Assembly: GCA_016795465.1 (NCBI GenBank)
Contig: JAEUHK010000112.1
Coordinates: 42,980-106,979, forward strand
Length of the DNA stretch: 64,000 bases
Reading direction: 5' to 3'
From: Verrucomicrobiaceae bacterium
Lineage (GTDB): Bacteria; Verrucomicrobiota; Verrucomicrobiia; Verrucomicrobiales; Verrucomicrobiaceae
Notes under the pieces: model-generated
Told to the model about the DNA's origin: nothing
Database searches by the model: none
Seen by the model: the letters and a program-made list of their open reading frames with translations, nothing else
Translations under genes and position numbers: made by a program
Shown: positions 15,495 to 24,928 of the stretch, in pieces
Position numbering within the stretch: the stretch's first letter is position 1
How the letters are laid out: every line of letters starts with the position of its first letter

Positions 15495-16285
15495 GCCGAT
15501 TCTTTTATGAACGCTCCGCGGAGTATCTCGCCAAAACCGAGAAGGCAGAGGAGACGTTTCAAGGGTTCCTTCCATGGTTGGGCTTCATTGATGGCAAAAG
15601 TACGGCGATACTCCATGCCAACAGAGCGGAACCCCGCAGACCTGAGTGTGAAAGTCAAAGAACGTTGGTCAAAGTGGTTCACATGGTGATCAAGGGCATA
15701 CTGCCATTTCAGACCTTGTATGCGGCGGAGATGACTACCCCAATTTGGCACCTCAATGACGACAAGCCCGCCAGGACGCAGGACACGATGAATGCCTTGA
15801 AGCACCTTGAGAGGATCAAGGAGATGCTCGAGCACATGAAAAAGAGTGATAACATCCATGGAAGCATCTGGAATGTCTTCGGGCATCTCTTTGCCTCGTA
15901 TCCAGATAATGTCTGGATGATGCAGCACACCTTCGGCCACTGCTTTGTGACTGTCCTCTAACACAATGGCTTCAAATCCAGCTTGATGGGCGGCGAGAGC
16001 GGTGCGCCCCAGGCCACCACCGTAATCAAGCAGGCGTCCACGGTCCACATGCCGAGTGACGCTGGACAGGCGGTCGCGATCGGTGGCAGTAGGCCGCAAA
16101 GGATAGCTTTCGATTGGTTGGTGGGCGGGATCGTAATAGTCACTAGCGGCGTAGGGATCCACCCACTTTGCTCGATCCGCAAAGACGAGGCCACATTCAC
16201 ACCGCCAAAGGGCGCACACGCCGGTTTGTCCAAGAAAGACCTTTGCAAGGCGGTCACAAACAGGGCAGGCGGGAGAAGAATTCAT
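15491..16285 (-). CDS. Zinc-ribbon class I SAM-dependent methyltransferase
   Basis: This 264-residue protein has an N-terminal zinc ribbon (C7-x-x-C10 in ACPVC and C29-x-C31 in CECG) followed by a Methyltransf-11-type domain: LLDYGGGLGRTALAAH (motif I), ITLFHVLEHLLDPLKVL and LRPGGLVVIEVPNWGS. This layout is common for sugar or polysaccharide-modifying methyltransferases in surface loci. Start ATG 16285 gives the complete zinc ribbon; it lies 31 bases from the divergent GT9 gene. It heads the right-to-left run methyltransferase-exosortase-epsI-larE and has lower G+C than the genes downstream. Confidence 0.85.
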   Translation of the reverse strand: MNSSPACPVCDRLAKVFLGQTGVCALWRCECGLVFADRAKWVDPYAASDYYDPAHQPIESYPLRPTATDRDRLSSVTRHVDRGRLLDYGGGLGRTALAAHQAGFEAIVLEDSHKAVAEGVLHHPDIIWIRGKEMPEDIPDASMDVITLFHVLEHLLDPLKVLQGIHRVLRPGGLVVIEVPNWGSHLRRIQGLKWQYALDHHVNHFDQRSLTFTLRSAGFRSVGMEYRRTFAINEAQPWKEPLKRLLCLLGFGEILRGAFIKESA

Positions 16286-16303
16286 GGTGGAGGCAGCGAG
16301 AGC

Positions 16304-16316
16304 AGAAGGGTATGGT
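16304..16316 (+). promoter_or_regulatory. Ribosome binding site deciding the GT9 start
   Basis: AGAAGGG at 16304-16310 stands six bases before ATG 16317. This favours 16317 over the ATG at 16284, which would overlap the divergent methyltransferase start. Confidence 0.6.
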
Positions 16317-17309
16317 ATGGCCATGACTTTGCTCGTGTTTAAAATTAACCAACTGGGAGACAACCTCGTTTATCTGCCCGTGATGCAGGCGATAACGCGG
16401 TTACAACAGAGGATGCGAGTGGTGCTTTTCACCAGCAAAACAGCAGCCCGGCTTCATGAAGCGTGCTGCCCTGGGATCGAGGTGAGGAGTTTTGAAACGC
16501 CTCAGTTCAACAGTTCGTGGAGAAGCCCGGTGCGGCTGGCCCGGCTCGTGGCGGCGGTGAGACGTGAGAAGCCGGAGATGTGCCTGCTGGGGGATGACCA
16601 GGGCAGCGTGGCCCATGTTTTGGCGAGATTTAGCGGCGCTCGAAAGACTGCTGGGCCGCTGACAGAGCAGGTGAAACTGAACCGGTTGCTACAGAATCGC
16701 GTGCCTGCCTTGAATCAAGAGGCTCCGGCCTTGCACAACTGGCGCATCGCTCGGGCATTGCTGCCTGCGCTGCCGCTGGAGATGCCGGCTCCCGATCTGA
16801 GCGCCTTTGGACGAGAGGACTCGAATGCGATTGTGATCCATGCGGGAGCGAGCCGGGAGTATCAGCGCTGGCCTGTGGAGCGTTTCGCCGAGCTGGCTGG
16901 GAGAATGTGCGCAAAGCATGCGGTGCGATGGATTGAGCAACCAATGCTCGGCAATGTAACTCTTGATCCGAGAATTGAGCGGGTGCAGACGAAGAACTTG
17001 GACCATTTGGTCCGGGTGATCGCAGGAGCACGGTTTTTTATCGGCAACAACTCGGGGCCGATGCACATCGCCTCGGCGATCGGGGTGCCAGGCTTGATTT
17101 TGACCGGCCCCTCGGCTGCGGAGTGGAGTCCGGTGTGGCATCCAGAGCGTCTGCATCTGCAGCGTGAGCCTTTGCTGCCTTGCCAGCCTTGCGACTCGGC
17201 TGCGAAGCCGGTAAACCGCTGCCTCAATGCATCTGAGCCATTTGCCTGCCTGCGGAGATGGAGCGTGGCGGAGGTTCATCGCCGGGTGTGCGAACTGATT
17301 GACGGATAA
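16317..17309 (+). CDS. Glycosyltransferase family 9 (heptosyltransferase-like)
   Basis: This 330-residue GT-B protein resembles ADP-heptose:LPS heptosyltransferases: N-terminal VFKINQLGDNLVYLPVMQAI, and C-terminal donor site IVIHAGASREYQRWPVERFAELA, FFIGNNSGPMHIASAIGVPGLILTGPS with the conserved GNNSGPMHIA block. hldA and gmhA in the same locus make the heptose donor. It is the only plus-strand gene in an otherwise minus-strand cluster, with 31 bases to the divergent methyltransferase and 20 bases to the convergent GT4. G+C is lower than in the flanking genes. Confidence 0.88.
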   Translation: MAMTLLVFKINQLGDNLVYLPVMQAITRLQQRMRVVLFTSKTAARLHEACCPGIEVRSFETPQFNSSWRSPVRLARLVAAVRREKPEMCLLGDDQGSVAHVLARFSGARKTAGPLTEQVKLNRLLQNRVPALNQEAPALHNWRIARALLPALPLEMPAPDLSAFGREDSNAIVIHAGASREYQRWPVERFAELAGRMCAKHAVRWIEQPMLGNVTLDPRIERVQTKNLDHLVRVIAGARFFIGNNSGPMHIASAIGVPGLILTGPSAAEWSPVWHPERLHLQREPLLPCQPCDSAAKPVNRCLNASEPFACLRRWSVAEVHRRVCELIDG

Positions 17310-17329
17310 CACCGGAAGCTCGAAGGTAC

Positions 17330-18472
17330 TCATGCACAGAGCTTTGAAACAACGAAACCCGTCCAGCGTGCGGCAACGGCTTCGTGAGTGAAAACTTCGC
17401 GGACGCGTTGAAGCTGGCGCGTAGAGAGGCTGGACCCTTGTTTAATTTCGCGGATACGTTGCGTGAGACCGGCGGCATCGCCAGATGGAAACAAAGCGGA
17501 CTCATCATCTAGCACTTCCGGAATGGCACCGCTGCGAGCGCCGAGCGTTACCACGCCGCAGGCCATCGCCTCGATGAGCACATGGCCGAATTGCTCTTCC
17601 CAGCAGAGTTTCATGCTGCGGACAGGTTTGCTGGCGAGGACAAAGACATCGAGACAACGAAGGAAGTCAGGTATCTCCGCATGCGTGCGGGCAGGCAGAA
17701 GATGCAGCCAGTGCTTCGTCGAGGCTTCTTGGCGAAGCCAGGGCTCCAAAGCTCCGGCGCCCAGCATGACCAGATGAACTCCGCCAACTGCCTCACAAGC
17801 CCGCACGAGCTCAAGAATGCCTTTTTCCTCAACGAGGCGTCCGCAGTAGCCGACGATGAAAGCATCGCGCGGCAGGCCGAAGGCTTCGCGAAGAGCGTTT
17901 CGATCCAAAAGCGAGGCAGGTTGATGGTTTTCGAGATCGACACCGATTTGCGGTGCGACGAGCAAACGCTCGGTTGGGATGCCGAAGAGCCTTCCGGCGG
18001 CTTGATTGCCGGCGATGACGAAATCGGTCGTTTGGGCGGCAGCACGATAAATGAGGCTGAGAAGCATGCCCTTCCATCCGGGGCGGGTGACGTTCTCCCA
18101 GGTGAACTCGCCAAAGATGGCGTGTCGTTGATGAAGCCCGGCGAGGAAGCGTGCTTGCCAGCGCACGAAGGCCCAGGGCTCGTTTTCGACGAGCACGACA
18201 TCGAATCGACGTGAGCGCAGGATGGCTCCGAGCCCTGCATAGATGAAGGTGGTGATGCTGCGGCCGATGCGAGGCAGGCGAATGAGCTCGTAGCGGCGGG
18301 CCGGCGCATCGCTTTCGTTGTCAAAGTCCGCTGCGGAGCGTCCGAGCACGGCGTGAGTCTCGATGACCGAGGTAACGCAAACGAGATCGACATGCGCGGC
18401 GAGCGCCTGGAGCTTTTTGCGGTTTTCCAGAGCAGCGTAAGCATGGCTGATGAGGAGCAGCGAAGGTCTCAT
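17330..18472 (-). CDS. Glycosyltransferase family 4
   Basis: This 380-residue GT-B enzyme starts MRPSLLLISHAYAALENRKKL and has the GT4 donor-binding half: FIVGYCGRLVEEKGILELVRA, VMLGAGALEPWLR, and the E-x7-E region EEQFGHVLIEAMACGVVTLGARSG. It would transfer a sugar from a nucleotide donor at the cytoplasmic face. The start overlaps the previous glycosyltransferase stop by ATGA. It is convergent with the GT9 gene. Confidence 0.88.
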   Translation of the reverse strand: MRPSLLLISHAYAALENRKKLQALAAHVDLVCVTSVIETHAVLGRSAADFDNESDAPARRYELIRLPRIGRSITTFIYAGLGAILRSRRFDVVLVENEPWAFVRWQARFLAGLHQRHAIFGEFTWENVTRPGWKGMLLSLIYRAAAQTTDFVIAGNQAAGRLFGIPTERLLVAPQIGVDLENHQPASLLDRNALREAFGLPRDAFIVGYCGRLVEEKGILELVRACEAVGGVHLVMLGAGALEPWLRQEASTKHWLHLLPARTHAEIPDFLRCLDVFVLASKPVRSMKLCWEEQFGHVLIEAMACGVVTLGARSGAIPEVLDDESALFPSGDAAGLTQRIREIKQGSSLSTRQLQRVREVFTHEAVAARWTGFVVSKLCA

Positions 18473-19569
18473 GCAGGCTGAAGCATTGCCGCAGCAGGGG
18501 CGGCGGCATGGGAGGAGGCACCGGTCAAGATTTCGAACCAGTCACGGCCTTCCGGCAGGATCGAATGCTGATCGAGCAGACACTGCCGCGAGGCCCCGAG
18601 AGCTTCGCGGAAGGCTGTCGAGGCTTTTTGAGCTTCGAGATCGCGAAGTGCGGCTGACCAAGCTTCGGGATCGAGCGAGTCGATGAGCGGCAGCGGATAG
18701 CGACAAGTCTCAAACAGTTCTGCAATGCCCATGCTGCGATTCGCGAGGATGGGAATTTCACACACGATGGCTTCCATCGCGGCGGTGAGACCAGCGGGTT
18801 CATCACAAGGCAAAATGGGCAGGAGCACCGCACGGCTTGATCTCAGAAGGCGGAGGTAATCAGGATGCGAAGTGTTCAAGGCGAGCTTGAAGAGCGGATT
18901 CGCGATTTGGGCCGCAAAACGTCGCTGCAAGGCATCTGCACGGCCCGCCCGGGTGACGGCGATGCCGCGTGCGAGCAAGCCATCGACCATCGCGTCATCG
19001 CGGCAGGCGTATCCAGCGAGCAGGCAGGCACCTTCCTGCGGCGAGGCGTCTGGTTTATACCATTCGGCATCGATCTTCCACGGACGATACACCATGCGAC
19101 CTTCGCCGAGCAGGCTGGTGCCCATTTCCACTTGCTGACGCGTGATGCATTCGAGCTGAAAGGCCGGATCAGCCCGTTGCAGCATCGGCGCGAGGCGTCG
19201 CACCGCGCTGTCGTGAAAGCAATAACGGCGGATCGTCTTGCCGCGTGCTTTGAAAAGACCCAAACGTGCCAGCATTAACAACACGGTGTAATGGATACCA
19301 TCGTGACAATAGATGAAGCGAGCACCGCGAATGACGCGGCAATTTCGCGCCATGAACCGCAAAGCCGTGATGAGGCGGGACGCATTGCCGCGAGGACGCA
19401 GGTGGTAGTGCTTGGTGACCTCGTCATCGGATTCAAACCAGACATCCACCACGGCGCGGCCTTCGCGCGGCATCGGATGAATGTCGAGGTAACGCCGCGG
19501 ACGATCGGTCCACGTGCGCACACCGAAAGGCGCGAGCACGACGAGCGGTGATGCGGGTTCAGCGGCCAT
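18469..19569 (-). CDS. Glycosyltransferase, GT-B fold (group 1-like)
   Basis: This 366-residue protein begins MAAEPASPLVVLAPFGVR. It has an N-terminal domain with IYCHDGIHYTVLLMLARLG and a C-terminal half with LRLLRSSRAVLLPILPCDEPAGLTA and AMEAIVCEIPILANRSMG, similar to the donor-site E-x7-E part of GT4 enzymes but divergent. The ATG at 19569 gives an 11-base overlap with the polymerase gene; a longer start at 19602 is possible. It probably adds a repeat-unit sugar; acceptor and donor are unknown. Confidence 0.72.
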   Translation of the reverse strand: MAAEPASPLVVLAPFGVRTWTDRPRRYLDIHPMPREGRAVVDVWFESDDEVTKHYHLRPRGNASRLITALRFMARNCRVIRGARFIYCHDGIHYTVLLMLARLGLFKARGKTIRRYCFHDSAVRRLAPMLQRADPAFQLECITRQQVEMGTSLLGEGRMVYRPWKIDAEWYKPDASPQEGACLLAGYACRDDAMVDGLLARGIAVTRAGRADALQRRFAAQIANPLFKLALNTSHPDYLRLLRSSRAVLLPILPCDEPAGLTAAMEAIVCEIPILANRSMGIAELFETCRYPLPLIDSLDPEAWSAALRDLEAQKASTAFREALGASRQCLLDQHSILPEGRDWFEILTGASSHAAAPAAAMLQPA

Positions 19570-21133
19570 GAGAAACAGCACTGGTGGGATGGAAGCGACC
19601 ACTTTTCCGGAACGGGAAGGCAGGCGCGGCGATGACGGGTGCGGGCTGCGGCGCTGGTTGCTGGCGCTTTTCGCTCACGGCGACGGATTGACGTCGCTCA
19701 TGATCGGCGATGCAGGCATTCAAGGCCCCGGCGATGAACCAGAAGAAGAAATTCACCGGGAAGGTCGAGGTCACCGTGCCTGCGAACATGTTGTGCACGA
19801 GCAGGCCGAACTCGATGCCGACCATCCAGATGGCGATGGCGAAGTTCGGGGTGCCTTTGAGCCGCAACAGGCTGCTGTGGAAGCTTTTCAACGCGAATCC
19901 CGCGATGATGCCGAGCACGAGCGTGGGCAGCCAGCCATTCTCGAGCAGCATGTTCGAGATGAGATCATGGCTGGAGACGACGCCGGCCTGGTTCATGTCC
20001 GCCGCGGCCTGCGAACCATGGCCGAAGGTGGTCCACATGAGCGGATTGTGCGCGATGTCGTGCATGCCATCGAGTCGGTCGCAGATGGTCCAGAAGCGGG
20101 CGAACTGCTCTCCCAGCGCCGTGCCGCCAAACACATCGAGCGCGGCGAGCGTGAGCTTGGTGACCCACTGGCTGATCTCCTGTGCAAAGATGCACGCGAG
20201 GGCGAAGAGGCTGAGCATGCCGCCGTAAAGCGCCGCGGTGCCCTTGCTGGAGCGCAGCACCGGGATGAGCAGCAACGGCAGGAGCCAGTTGATGTTCGCG
20301 ATGCGTGCCATGCTGGCCACGCAGCCGGCGATGAAGATTAGCGCGAGGCCAAAGCTGAAGCCGCCCCATTCCCGTCCGCCATGATCGCGATGGTAACGGC
20401 GCACCACCATGGCCAGACAGGCGCAGATGGCACAGGCCGTGCCAAAGGGCGAACTGTCCACGAGCGTGGAGAAGGGCCGCGGGCGCACGTCTTCGAGATG
20501 CTTTGAGAGAATAGTGAGACCACTGCGGAGATACTCGATCTCGAAATCACTGAGGCCGAAGAACTGCTGCTTCAGGCCGTAGAGCGAGACGGGCACGAAA
20601 ATGATGAGCGCGAATTTGAGGAAGCGGATGATCTCCGCCGGCTTTGGCAGCACGCAGGGCACGACGAAGAGCAGGAACATGTAGGCCGCGCCATCCGCGA
20701 GCTGGTTCGCAGCGGTGTTCAGCCCGCCGGCACGCGTGGCGGAGACGGCGCTCACACCGAAGCCGAGGAGGCAGAGCAGCAGCGTTTTTAGTTTTCGCTT
20801 CTCCATCGCCGTGCCGTCGTAAATGCTGCGTGACACGGCGCCGATGCAGATGCCCGCGAGCGTCAATGGCGCGAGGCCGCGCGCCCAGATGACGTCATTC
20901 ATCGTGACGTGACCGTCGAGGATCATGAGGCGCTTCAAGAGGTCGCTGTAAGCGGCGTAGAGCACCATGAGGTAGAGCGTCAGGCGCGGCTGGAAGATGC
21001 CGAGGATGAAGGAGCCGATGCAGAGAAACTGCGCGAGCGAGCCGATGGCATTCCCCATATCCAGCAGCACGGAGAGCATCACATACAGTGCGCCGATGAA
21101 GAAGAGGACGACGATGAAGGCCTTGCCTTGCAT
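19559..21133 (-). CDS. O-antigen polymerase/ligase-like membrane protein
   Basis: This 524-residue protein has about 11-12 membrane spans and the long periplasmic loop of the Wzy/WaaL superfamily before the last spans (LDVFGGTALGEQFARFWTICDRLDGMHDIAHNPLMWTTFGHG...SSHDLISNMLLENGW; the H-D/N motif is typical). It would polymerise lipid-linked repeat units in the periplasm or ligate them to an acceptor. The C-terminal tail is cytoplasmic and Pro/Gln-rich. It follows the flippase gene with a 6-base gap, the usual Wzx-Wzy partnership. Confidence 0.85.
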   Translation of the reverse strand: MQGKAFIVVLFFIGALYVMLSVLLDMGNAIGSLAQFLCIGSFILGIFQPRLTLYLMVLYAAYSDLLKRLMILDGHVTMNDVIWARGLAPLTLAGICIGAVSRSIYDGTAMEKRKLKTLLLCLLGFGVSAVSATRAGGLNTAANQLADGAAYMFLLFVVPCVLPKPAEIIRFLKFALIIFVPVSLYGLKQQFFGLSDFEIEYLRSGLTILSKHLEDVRPRPFSTLVDSSPFGTACAICACLAMVVRRYHRDHGGREWGGFSFGLALIFIAGCVASMARIANINWLLPLLLIPVLRSSKGTAALYGGMLSLFALACIFAQEISQWVTKLTLAALDVFGGTALGEQFARFWTICDRLDGMHDIAHNPLMWTTFGHGSQAAADMNQAGVVSSHDLISNMLLENGWLPTLVLGIIAGFALKSFHSSLLRLKGTPNFAIAIWMVGIEFGLLVHNMFAGTVTSTFPVNFFFWFIAGALNACIADHERRQSVAVSEKRQQPAPQPAPVIAAPAFPFRKSGRFHPTSAVSHGR

Positions 21134-21139
21134 GATGGA

Positions 21140-22441
21140 TCAGGATTGGCGCAGCAACGAGCGGGCCTGCAGCAGCGTGAAACGCGGCAGGCCCATCACC
21201 GCGCGGGTGAGAAAGCCGGAGACATGCGTGCGCAGCCCCGGTGAAAGGTAAGTGCCAAGCACCCATGCGGCGGCGTAGGCCACCAGCGTGGCCCACGCGG
21301 CACCGAGACCGCCATGCGCGGGGATCCACGCAAGGTTCAGCGCGGCATTAAGGCCCACAGCGAGCACGACGGAGGGCAGATTCGCGGCCAGATGATCCTC
21401 GACGGTGAGGATCTGCGTGCGTGCGATGCCCACTGCATACGGAATGAAGGCCCAGGCATGCACGCGGAGCATGTCGGCCGAACGTTCATACTCGCCACCA
21501 AAGGCCAGCGGCAGCAGCGGTGAGGCGATAGAGAGCCCCGCGGCGACGACGAGGGCCAGCACAACCGAGGCGGAGAGGTAATCCACCGCACGTCGGCGGT
21601 ATTCCTGCTCGTTTTGACGTGCGTTCATCAAACGAGGCAGGAAAAGGGTGGCGAGCACGCCGGGCACAAAGTAGGCCATTTCAGAGACTCGCACTGCGGC
21701 GCTGTAAACACCTGCCTCCTCATTGCCTCGCAGCCACTCGATCATGACGGTGTCGAGGCGAAACAATAGCAGCAACGCGGCCTGCGAGGCGAGTTCCGGC
21801 CATGAGCGGCGGATCAACTGAAATGCACGCGACCATCGAAAGGCTCCGAGATGCATGCGGCCGCCGTTTTGATAAAACGCACGCCAGCACAGGCCGATGA
21901 AGATCCAGCCTTCGAGTCCATAAGTGAGGGCAAAGAACCACAGCGGTGCCTTCCACCAGATGCCCGCAGCGATGCACAACGCGCTGATGATGAAGCCAAT
22001 GAACTGTGCGGTGACGGTGCTGCGCACCCGATCATGAGCCTCCAGCCACGCAAAGACCTCCGTGCCGGGATTGGTGAGCAATTGCAGGGCATACACGGCG
22101 ATGAGCAGTGCTCCGGCGGGTTGTGCCATCACCAGCCAGAGCATGGTGCCGATGAAAAGCATCAACGAGACGATGAACCGCGCGGTGAAGGTCGTGCCAA
22201 GCACTTCGGCTTGCTCATCCGGTCGATGAATGAGCTCACGCACGGTGTAGCGGCCAAATCCCAACTCGCCGACGCACAGCAAAATGGAGATGACGGCCAT
22301 GGCGACGCCGATTTCACCGAAGCCAGAGGTGCCAAGATACCGCGCGAGCGCACAGGTGAGCCCAAAGCTCAGCGCGAGCCGCACGAGTCGGAACACGGTG
22401 GCGAGTGAAAGCGTGTGAAGGATGGAGCGGCGGGCGCTCAT
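21140..22441 (-). CDS. Oligosaccharide flippase (Wzx/MOP family)
   Basis: This 433-residue protein has about 12-14 membrane segments and the Wzx-type start ATVFRLVRLALSFGLTCALARYLGTSGFGEIGVAMAV, followed by GFGRYTVRELIHRP. It would flip undecaprenyl-linked sugar units across the inner membrane. Its start overlaps the fkbM-type stop by ATGA, and the polymerase gene follows. Confidence 0.9.
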   Translation of the reverse strand: MSARRSILHTLSLATVFRLVRLALSFGLTCALARYLGTSGFGEIGVAMAVISILLCVGELGFGRYTVRELIHRPDEQAEVLGTTFTARFIVSLMLFIGTMLWLVMAQPAGALLIAVYALQLLTNPGTEVFAWLEAHDRVRSTVTAQFIGFIISALCIAAGIWWKAPLWFFALTYGLEGWIFIGLCWRAFYQNGGRMHLGAFRWSRAFQLIRRSWPELASQAALLLLFRLDTVMIEWLRGNEEAGVYSAAVRVSEMAYFVPGVLATLFLPRLMNARQNEQEYRRRAVDYLSASVVLALVVAAGLSIASPLLPLAFGGEYERSADMLRVHAWAFIPYAVGIARTQILTVEDHLAANLPSVVLAVGLNAALNLAWIPAHGGLGAAWATLVAYAAAWVLGTYLSPGLRTHVSGFLTRAVMGLPRFTLLQARSLLRQS

Positions 22442-23307
22442 GAAGGTTCTTCGACGATGAAGCCGGTCTGCTTCAGCGGTGCGATGGCGCGGTGATTCAC
22501 GAAAACGGCGTCCTCACGCGTATGGCGGTCGCGACGCAGACGGCGTCCGGGCATGTCAACATAGAAAGGGCCGTCGAAGAGGCGCTCGGGCAGCACGGTG
22601 CGCATTTCTTCGGTCGAGGCATTCATCTCAGCGAAGACGAACTTCACGGAGCTGAGGTGAGCACCAAAACCACGCAGCACGGCAGGTTCGAGGCCTTCGG
22701 TGTCGATTTTGAGCAGATCGGGATACACGCGCTTTCGCTCGCAAAAGGCCGCGCCGGTCTCGCAAGGCACCTGGATGGCATTTTCGGCGTTTTCACCTTC
22801 GGCGAGGGCTTTGTTCACCGGGCTGAAATCGTCGTTGGTGAAGGAAAGCATGCCGCCGGCATCCGAAAGGGCGATCTGGTGGGCATGAATGTTCGCGCGG
22901 TCGTTTTTCTCGATCATCCGCCGCAAGGTCGCGAAGGTGGCGGGATGCGGCTCGAAGGCATGCACGGTCACTTCCGGGCACTCGGACATGAGAAGCGAGT
23001 AGATGCCGATGTTCGCGCCGATGTCGAAGCAGGTGCGCACAAGGCCGCTGGCTCCGAGATGGCCGAGGAAGGACATGTTGTGGTAGTCGTAGAGACGCTG
23101 GCTCCACACGAGCGCCACGCAGCCGTTCATCTCGCGACGCTGCTCGATGAAAAGCCGCGAGCGGTCGGTGATCTCGATGGCGGTTGGCAGCGGAAGGAAT
23201 CGACGCACGCCATGCCACATCGCGTGACGCATCAGCGCCGGCACGGGGCTCACGCCGGGATTCCGCAGAATGCCCTGGCAGGTGTGGATGAAGAGACCGA
23301 ATCCCAC
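22438..23307 (-). CDS. FkbM-family methyltransferase
   Basis: This 289-residue SAM-dependent methyltransferase has the FkbM signature: CFDIGANIGIYSLLMSE (motif I), VHAFEPHPATFATLRRMIEKN, IQVPCETGAAFCE and LLKIDTEGLEPAVLRGF. FkbM enzymes O-methylate sugars or other small groups; in this locus a glycan is the likely substrate. The N-terminal ~60 residues are an extra helical region. It is separated from gmhA by 54 bases containing a small hairpin. Confidence 0.9.
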   Translation of the reverse strand: MGFGLFIHTCQGILRNPGVSPVPALMRHAMWHGVRRFLPLPTAIEITDRSRLFIEQRREMNGCVALVWSQRLYDYHNMSFLGHLGASGLVRTCFDIGANIGIYSLLMSECPEVTVHAFEPHPATFATLRRMIEKNDRANIHAHQIALSDAGGMLSFTNDDFSPVNKALAEGENAENAIQVPCETGAAFCERKRVYPDLLKIDTEGLEPAVLRGFGAHLSSVKFVFAEMNASTEEMRTVLPERLFDGPFYVDMPGRRLRRDRHTREDAVFVNHRAIAPLKQTGFIVEEPS

Positions 23308-23331
23308 GAAAGGCAGGATTGAAGATTGATG

Positions 23332-23352
23332 AACAATCGATTGCTGATTGTT
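23332..23352. repeat. Small hairpin between gmhA and fkbM
   Basis: AACAATC (23332-23338) pairs with GATTGTT (23346-23352) over a 7-base loop in an AT-rich gap with several GATTG copies. No U-run follows, so it is at most a weak attenuator or a remnant of a repeat. Confidence 0.45.
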
Positions 23353-23361
23353 GAAGGCCGA

Positions 23362-23937
23362 TCAGGCCGCGTAAGCCTTTTCGACCACGTCACAAAGCAG
23401 GTGACCGATGAGGAGATGACACTCCTGCACGCGAGCGGTGATGCTCGAAGGGGCTTTGAAGCTGAGTTTCGCGAGTTTGGAGCACTCGGACTCTTTTTCG
23501 CCAGTGAAGGCGATGGTGACACAACCGCGCTCATTGGCCGCTTTCAGCGCGGCGAGGATGTTGGGGCTGCTTCCGCTCGTCGAGATGCCGAGCGCGATAT
23601 CGCCGGGCTGGGCGAGAGCTTCGATCTGGCGCGAGAAGACCGTCTCGAAGCCGAAGTCGTTGCTGTGAGCCGTCAGAACGGAGGTGTCGGTCGTGAGAGC
23701 GAGACCGGCGAGAGCAGGGCGATTGACGCGGTAACGCACGACGAGTTCGGCGGCGAGGTGCTGCGCATCCGCGGCGCTGCCGCCGTTGCCGAAGAAGAGG
23801 ATCTTCTTGCCGTTCTTGAGCGCGGTGAGCCACGCATCGGCCAGCGGAGCGATTTGATCCTGCATCGAGCTGAGCTTCGAGATCGCGTCCTGATGCTCGC
23901 CGAGGTGCGTTTGGAAAAGGGAAGAGAAGTCGCTCAT
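23362..23937 (-). CDS. gmhA: D-sedoheptulose-7-phosphate isomerase
   Basis: This 191-residue SIS-domain enzyme isomerises sedoheptulose 7-phosphate to D-glycero-D-manno-heptose 7-phosphate. Markers are LFFGNGGSAADAQHLAAELV, ISTSGSSPNILAAL and the C-terminal QECHLLIGHLLCDVVE, all typical of GmhA. Length is normal. It starts one base after the hldA stop, so isomerase and kinase are made together as the first two steps of ADP-heptose synthesis. Confidence 0.95.
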   Translation of the reverse strand: MSDFSSLFQTHLGEHQDAISKLSSMQDQIAPLADAWLTALKNGKKILFFGNGGSAADAQHLAAELVVRYRVNRPALAGLALTTDTSVLTAHSNDFGFETVFSRQIEALAQPGDIALGISTSGSSPNILAALKAANERGCVTIAFTGEKESECSKLAKLSFKAPSSITARVQECHLLIGHLLCDVVEKAYAA

Positions 23938-23938
23938 G

Positions 23939-24928
23939 TCACGAGAAGGCTGCCAGAAGCTCGTCCGGGGTCAAGGTGGCGGTGCCGAGTTTGCCAACGA
24001 CGATGCCGCTGGCGTGATTCGCGATTTCGGCGGCATCTTGAAGGGTGAAACCGGCTGCGAGGGCGAGCGTGAGCAGCGCGATGGCAGTGTCGCCGGCACC
24101 GGAGACGTCGTAAACCTCGCGAGCACGCGTGTGAATGTGATGCGGGCTTTGTCCGCGCTCGAAGAGCATCATGCCGTGTTCGCCGAGGGTGACGAGCACG
24201 CTGTTCACGGCCCATTTTTCGAGCAGGATGCGACCGACTTCGAGCAGCTCGGGGTTTTGCGCCGGAGGTCCGGGCAGAAGATGATCTTCGAGACCGGCAG
24301 CAGCGAAGGCTTCGAGGCGATTTGGCTTCACCAGCGTGACGCCACTCCAGGGCAGCGGATTGCGCGGCGAGGGATCGACGGTGACGATCAGTTTGTGCTC
24401 CGCGGCGATCTTGGAGACGAGCTGCATGAGCTCGGTGGTCATGAAACCTTTGCCGTAGTCTTCGAGAATGATGGCGTCGAGATTCGGCGCGAGTGCGCGG
24501 AGACGTTTTTCGATCTCGGCGAGTTCGTCGGAGGTCAGCGGCAGCAGTTTTTCGCGATCGACGCGGACGATCTGCTGTTGGCGGGCGGAGACGCGGGCTT
24601 TGGAGATCGTGGGCAGCGTGTCGTGCACGAGCAGCGGCGCTGGATCGACTTTGTCGGCGATCAAAAGATCGCGCAGACGGTCGGCGGCGCTGTCTTTGCC
24701 GACGCGGCCCATCAAATGGGTGTGCTGCGAGAAGGGCGAGATGTTGCGGGCAACGTTCGCCGCGCCACCGGGATAAAATTCCTCGCGCGTGACCTCGACG
24801 ATGGGCACGGGGGCCTCCGGCGAGATGCGGCGCACGTGGCCCCAGATGAAGTGATCGAGCATCACATCGCCAATGACGAGGATGCGGCACTCCGCGAGGC
24901 TTCCGAGGCAGTTGCGGGTGAAGTTCAT
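23939..24928 (-). CDS. hldA: D-glycero-beta-D-manno-heptose-7-phosphate kinase (HldA/RfaE1)
   Basis: This 329-residue PfkB-fold kinase phosphorylates C1 of heptose 7-phosphate. It has LVIGDVMLDHFIWG, YPGGAANVARN, ILEDYGKGF and the catalytic DVSGAGDTAIALLTLALAAG. It is the kinase half only; the nucleotidyltransferase domain of bifunctional HldE is missing and no separate hldC is in the window. The ATG at 24928 overlaps the preceding 96-aa gene by ATGA. Confidence 0.93.
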   Translation of the reverse strand: MNFTRNCLGSLAECRILVIGDVMLDHFIWGHVRRISPEAPVPIVEVTREEFYPGGAANVARNISPFSQHTHLMGRVGKDSAADRLRDLLIADKVDPAPLLVHDTLPTISKARVSARQQQIVRVDREKLLPLTSDELAEIEKRLRALAPNLDAIILEDYGKGFMTTELMQLVSKIAAEHKLIVTVDPSPRNPLPWSGVTLVKPNRLEAFAAAGLEDHLLPGPPAQNPELLEVGRILLEKWAVNSVLVTLGEHGMMLFERGQSPHHIHTRAREVYDVSGAGDTAIALLTLALAAGFTLQDAAEIANHASGIVVGKLGTATLTPDELLAAFS

